Of a DNA stretch of 6,788 nt, positions 6,403 to 6,788 are shown piece by piece. Location of the stretch: contig CADBUS010000091.1 of the NCBI GenBank assembly GCA_902797895.1, forward strand, positions 1 through 6,788, read 5' to 3'. Made by a program: the position numbers and the translations under genes. Below the pieces are notes generated by a model. That model had not been told where the DNA came from, did not search any database, and saw only the letters and a program-made list of their open reading frames with translations. Numbering within the stretch: the first letter of the stretch is position 1; each line of letters begins with the position of its first letter. The stretch is from an uncultured Bacteroidia bacterium (GTDB lineage: Bacteria; Bacteroidota; Bacteroidia; Bacteroidales; UBA932).

Positions 6403-6533
6403 AGTGCCTAATTAATATAGGTGTAGTCTGCCATAACTCGCGTAAAGTGTTGAGTTTCTGCCAATTTGGCAGGGGGGGGGGGGGCATAAAAAGCTCATAT
6501 TCAGCGCATTACAGCGTTGTTATTATTTCTTAG
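6399..6533 (+). CDS. small hypothetical ORF containing a 13-G tract
   Basis: This frame of 44 codons opens at the ATGA overlap with MKCLINIGVVCHNSRKVLSF and crosses the G-run as codons 25-29 (arginine then glycines), ending at TAG 6531-6533. Gain of one G, or loss of two, would move translation into the frame that is open from 6446 to the window end, giving at least 130 codons. The ORF may therefore be the off-phase form of a longer gene, a gene broken by a sequencing error, or a non-coding coincidence. Function unknown. Confidence 0.25.
   Translation: MKCLINIGVVCHNSRKVLSFCQFGRGGGGIKSSYSAHYSVVIIS
6472..6484 (+). repeat. homopolymer tract of 13 G
   Basis: Thirteen consecutive G directly follow the hairpin CTGCCAA-T-TTGGCAG, whose last G is the first of the run. 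Runs of this length are prone to slipped-strand mispairing and to sequencing error. No other mononucleotide run in the window is as long. Confidence 0.97.
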
Positions 6534-6651
6534 AGTTTCTTTTTTCACGATTATTTTCTTCATTTAGACTTTTCACTTCGTGCGACAGCAGCTGCAATGC
6601 TGTTGAATTGCGCGAAGCATATTTAGTATTATCATCCTCGCCGCTATTGCG
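6523..6651 (-). pseudogene. possible C-terminal fragment of a hydrophilic protein
   Basis: Read on the minus strand, 42 codons before TAA (6523-6525) give a charged, Asn/Glu/Lys-rich sequence including YASRNSTALQLLSHEVKSLN and the tail NREKRNSKK. The composition and purine-rich first codon positions look like a real protein tail. Upstream (above 6651) the frame enters the 22-bp repeat and GC-rich hairpins, and reaches TAG near 6716, so a parent gene is not intact. It may be a 3' remnant cut off by the repeat. Family not recognised. Confidence 0.3.
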
Positions 6652-6670
6652 GCCGGCCCTGTATAGGGCC
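6649..6670 (+). repeat. second exact copy of the 22-bp GC-rich hairpin unit
   Basis: This is identical over 22 bases to 6242-6263 and in the same orientation. It begins GCGGCC and ends with the hairpin GGCCCT-GTAT-AGGGCC. With the first copy it brackets 385 bases that contain the embedded promoter, the small ORFs and the G tract. Confidence 0.9.
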
Positions 6671-6674
6671 GTAT

Positions 6675-6750
6675 GCCCCCTTGGGGGCTGCGGCTTTAGC
6701 CGCTGGGGGTTTAAAGACTATAGGTTATTTGGCGGCAGGCCAAATAACCT
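6675..6750. repeat. cluster of three perfect hairpins
   Basis: GCCCCC-TT-GGGGGC (6675-6688) and GCGGCT-TT-AGCCGC (6690-6703) lie side by side. CCCCC at 6676-6680 could instead pair with GGGGG at 6705-6709 around the second hairpin. A third has 12-bp arms, AGGTTATTTGGC (6722-6733) and GCCAAATAACCT (6739-6750), with a GGCAG loop. None has a convincing T-run on either strand, so they are not typical intrinsic terminators. Confidence 0.8.
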
Positions 6751-6757
6751 TAATCCT

Positions 6758-6777
6758 GCGTTGGCCTTGTGGGATAG
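6758..6777 (+). repeat. third, diverged copy of the GGCCTTGTG repeat
   Basis: GCGTTGGCCTTGTGGGATAG matches the end of the copy at 6267-6288 (GCGGCCTTGTGGAATAG) apart from a 3-base insertion and one substitution. Together the copies show that this motif brackets the whole 6221-6777 segment. Confidence 0.65.
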
Positions 6778-6788
6778 CTGTCTAAATG

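Larger units (their letters stand above)
6346..6484 (+). ncRNA. candidate structured leader or small RNA
   Basis: Several helices can form downstream of the promoter: GAAAGG (6357-6362) with CCTTTC (6376-6381), CCTA (6407-6410) with TAGG (6418-6421), AACTC (6435-6439) with GAGTT (6452-6456), and CTGCCAA (6458-6464) with TTGGCAG (6466-6472). CTGCCA also occurs at 6428-6433 and could take the same partner, enclosing the AACTC helix. That gives two mutually exclusive folds, as in attenuators. No known RNA family is recognised, and the 3' end is undefined. A small-RNA role is inference from promoter plus structure. Confidence 0.28.
6485..6788 (+). other. open frame running off the window end, possibly joined through the G tract
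   Basis: The frame starting with CAT at 6485 has no stop for 101 codons up to the window edge, and the same frame is open back to 6446. It has no ATG; the first in-frame alternative start is TTG at 6608. It begins HKKLIFSALQRCYYFLEFLF and is rich in Phe, Leu, Ser and Cys. It crosses the 22-bp repeat and the hairpin cluster, and part of it is antisense to a more protein-like minus-strand frame. Both facts argue against coding. Confidence 0.22.

Noticed and set aside
6147..6788. tRNA or other known RNA gene downstream of the hyd operon
   Set aside because: No cloverleaf, CCA end or recognisable rRNA, tmRNA or SRP motif is seen. Only local hairpins are present.

Overview
The window looks like chromosomal DNA of a member of the Bacteroidota, probably an anaerobic gut-type Bacteroidales. 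Three things suggest this. Gene starts lack Shine-Dalgarno sequences and have A/T-rich leaders. Three intergenic sites fit the phylum's promoter pattern (TTG or TTTG near -33, then TAnnTTTG near -7). The genes are an [FeFe]-hydrogenase operon and an AAA/DUF4143 ATPase, both common in this group. Genus and species cannot be named from the sequence alone.

Layout. Positions 1-295 hold no gene: two terminator-like hairpins, a promoter, and a perfect 12-bp-arm palindrome next to the predicted transcription start. Positions 296-1435 encode an ATPase with a C-terminal PD-(D/E)XK-like fold. Related short repeats (core ATTTTCAATGAAAA) lie on both sides of it, at 242-288 and at 1540-1603 (three tandem 23-bp copies). 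Positions 1604-1892 are gene-poor and end in a possible remnant of a glycine-rich membrane protein. A promoter with a perfect 12-bp palindrome over its -33 element (1893-1928) then drives hydB-hydA-hydC (1957-6128), which ends at a strong hairpin terminator (6155-6184).

The three hyd genes encode a complete trimeric NAD-linked, ferredoxin-dependent, electron-bifurcating-type [FeFe]-hydrogenase. HydB carries the NAD/FMN module and several FeS centres. HydA carries the H-cluster and its FeS relay. HydC is the NuoE-like [2Fe-2S] subunit. In characterised relatives such complexes couple oxidation of NADH plus reduced ferredoxin to H2 release, and can run in reverse. The maturases HydE, HydF and HydG are not in the window and must be encoded elsewhere.

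The last 600 bases (6185-6788) are accessory-looking and are the least explained part. They contain direct repeats, many hairpins, a promoter lying inside a 14-bp inverted repeat, two tiny reading frames overlapping as ATGA, and a run of 13 G. One more G would join the second tiny frame to a frame that stays open to the window end, so the tract could be a phase-variable switch or a sequencing error. A competing minus-strand reading of the same DNA looks like the tail of a hydrophilic protein, so the coding status here is unsettled.
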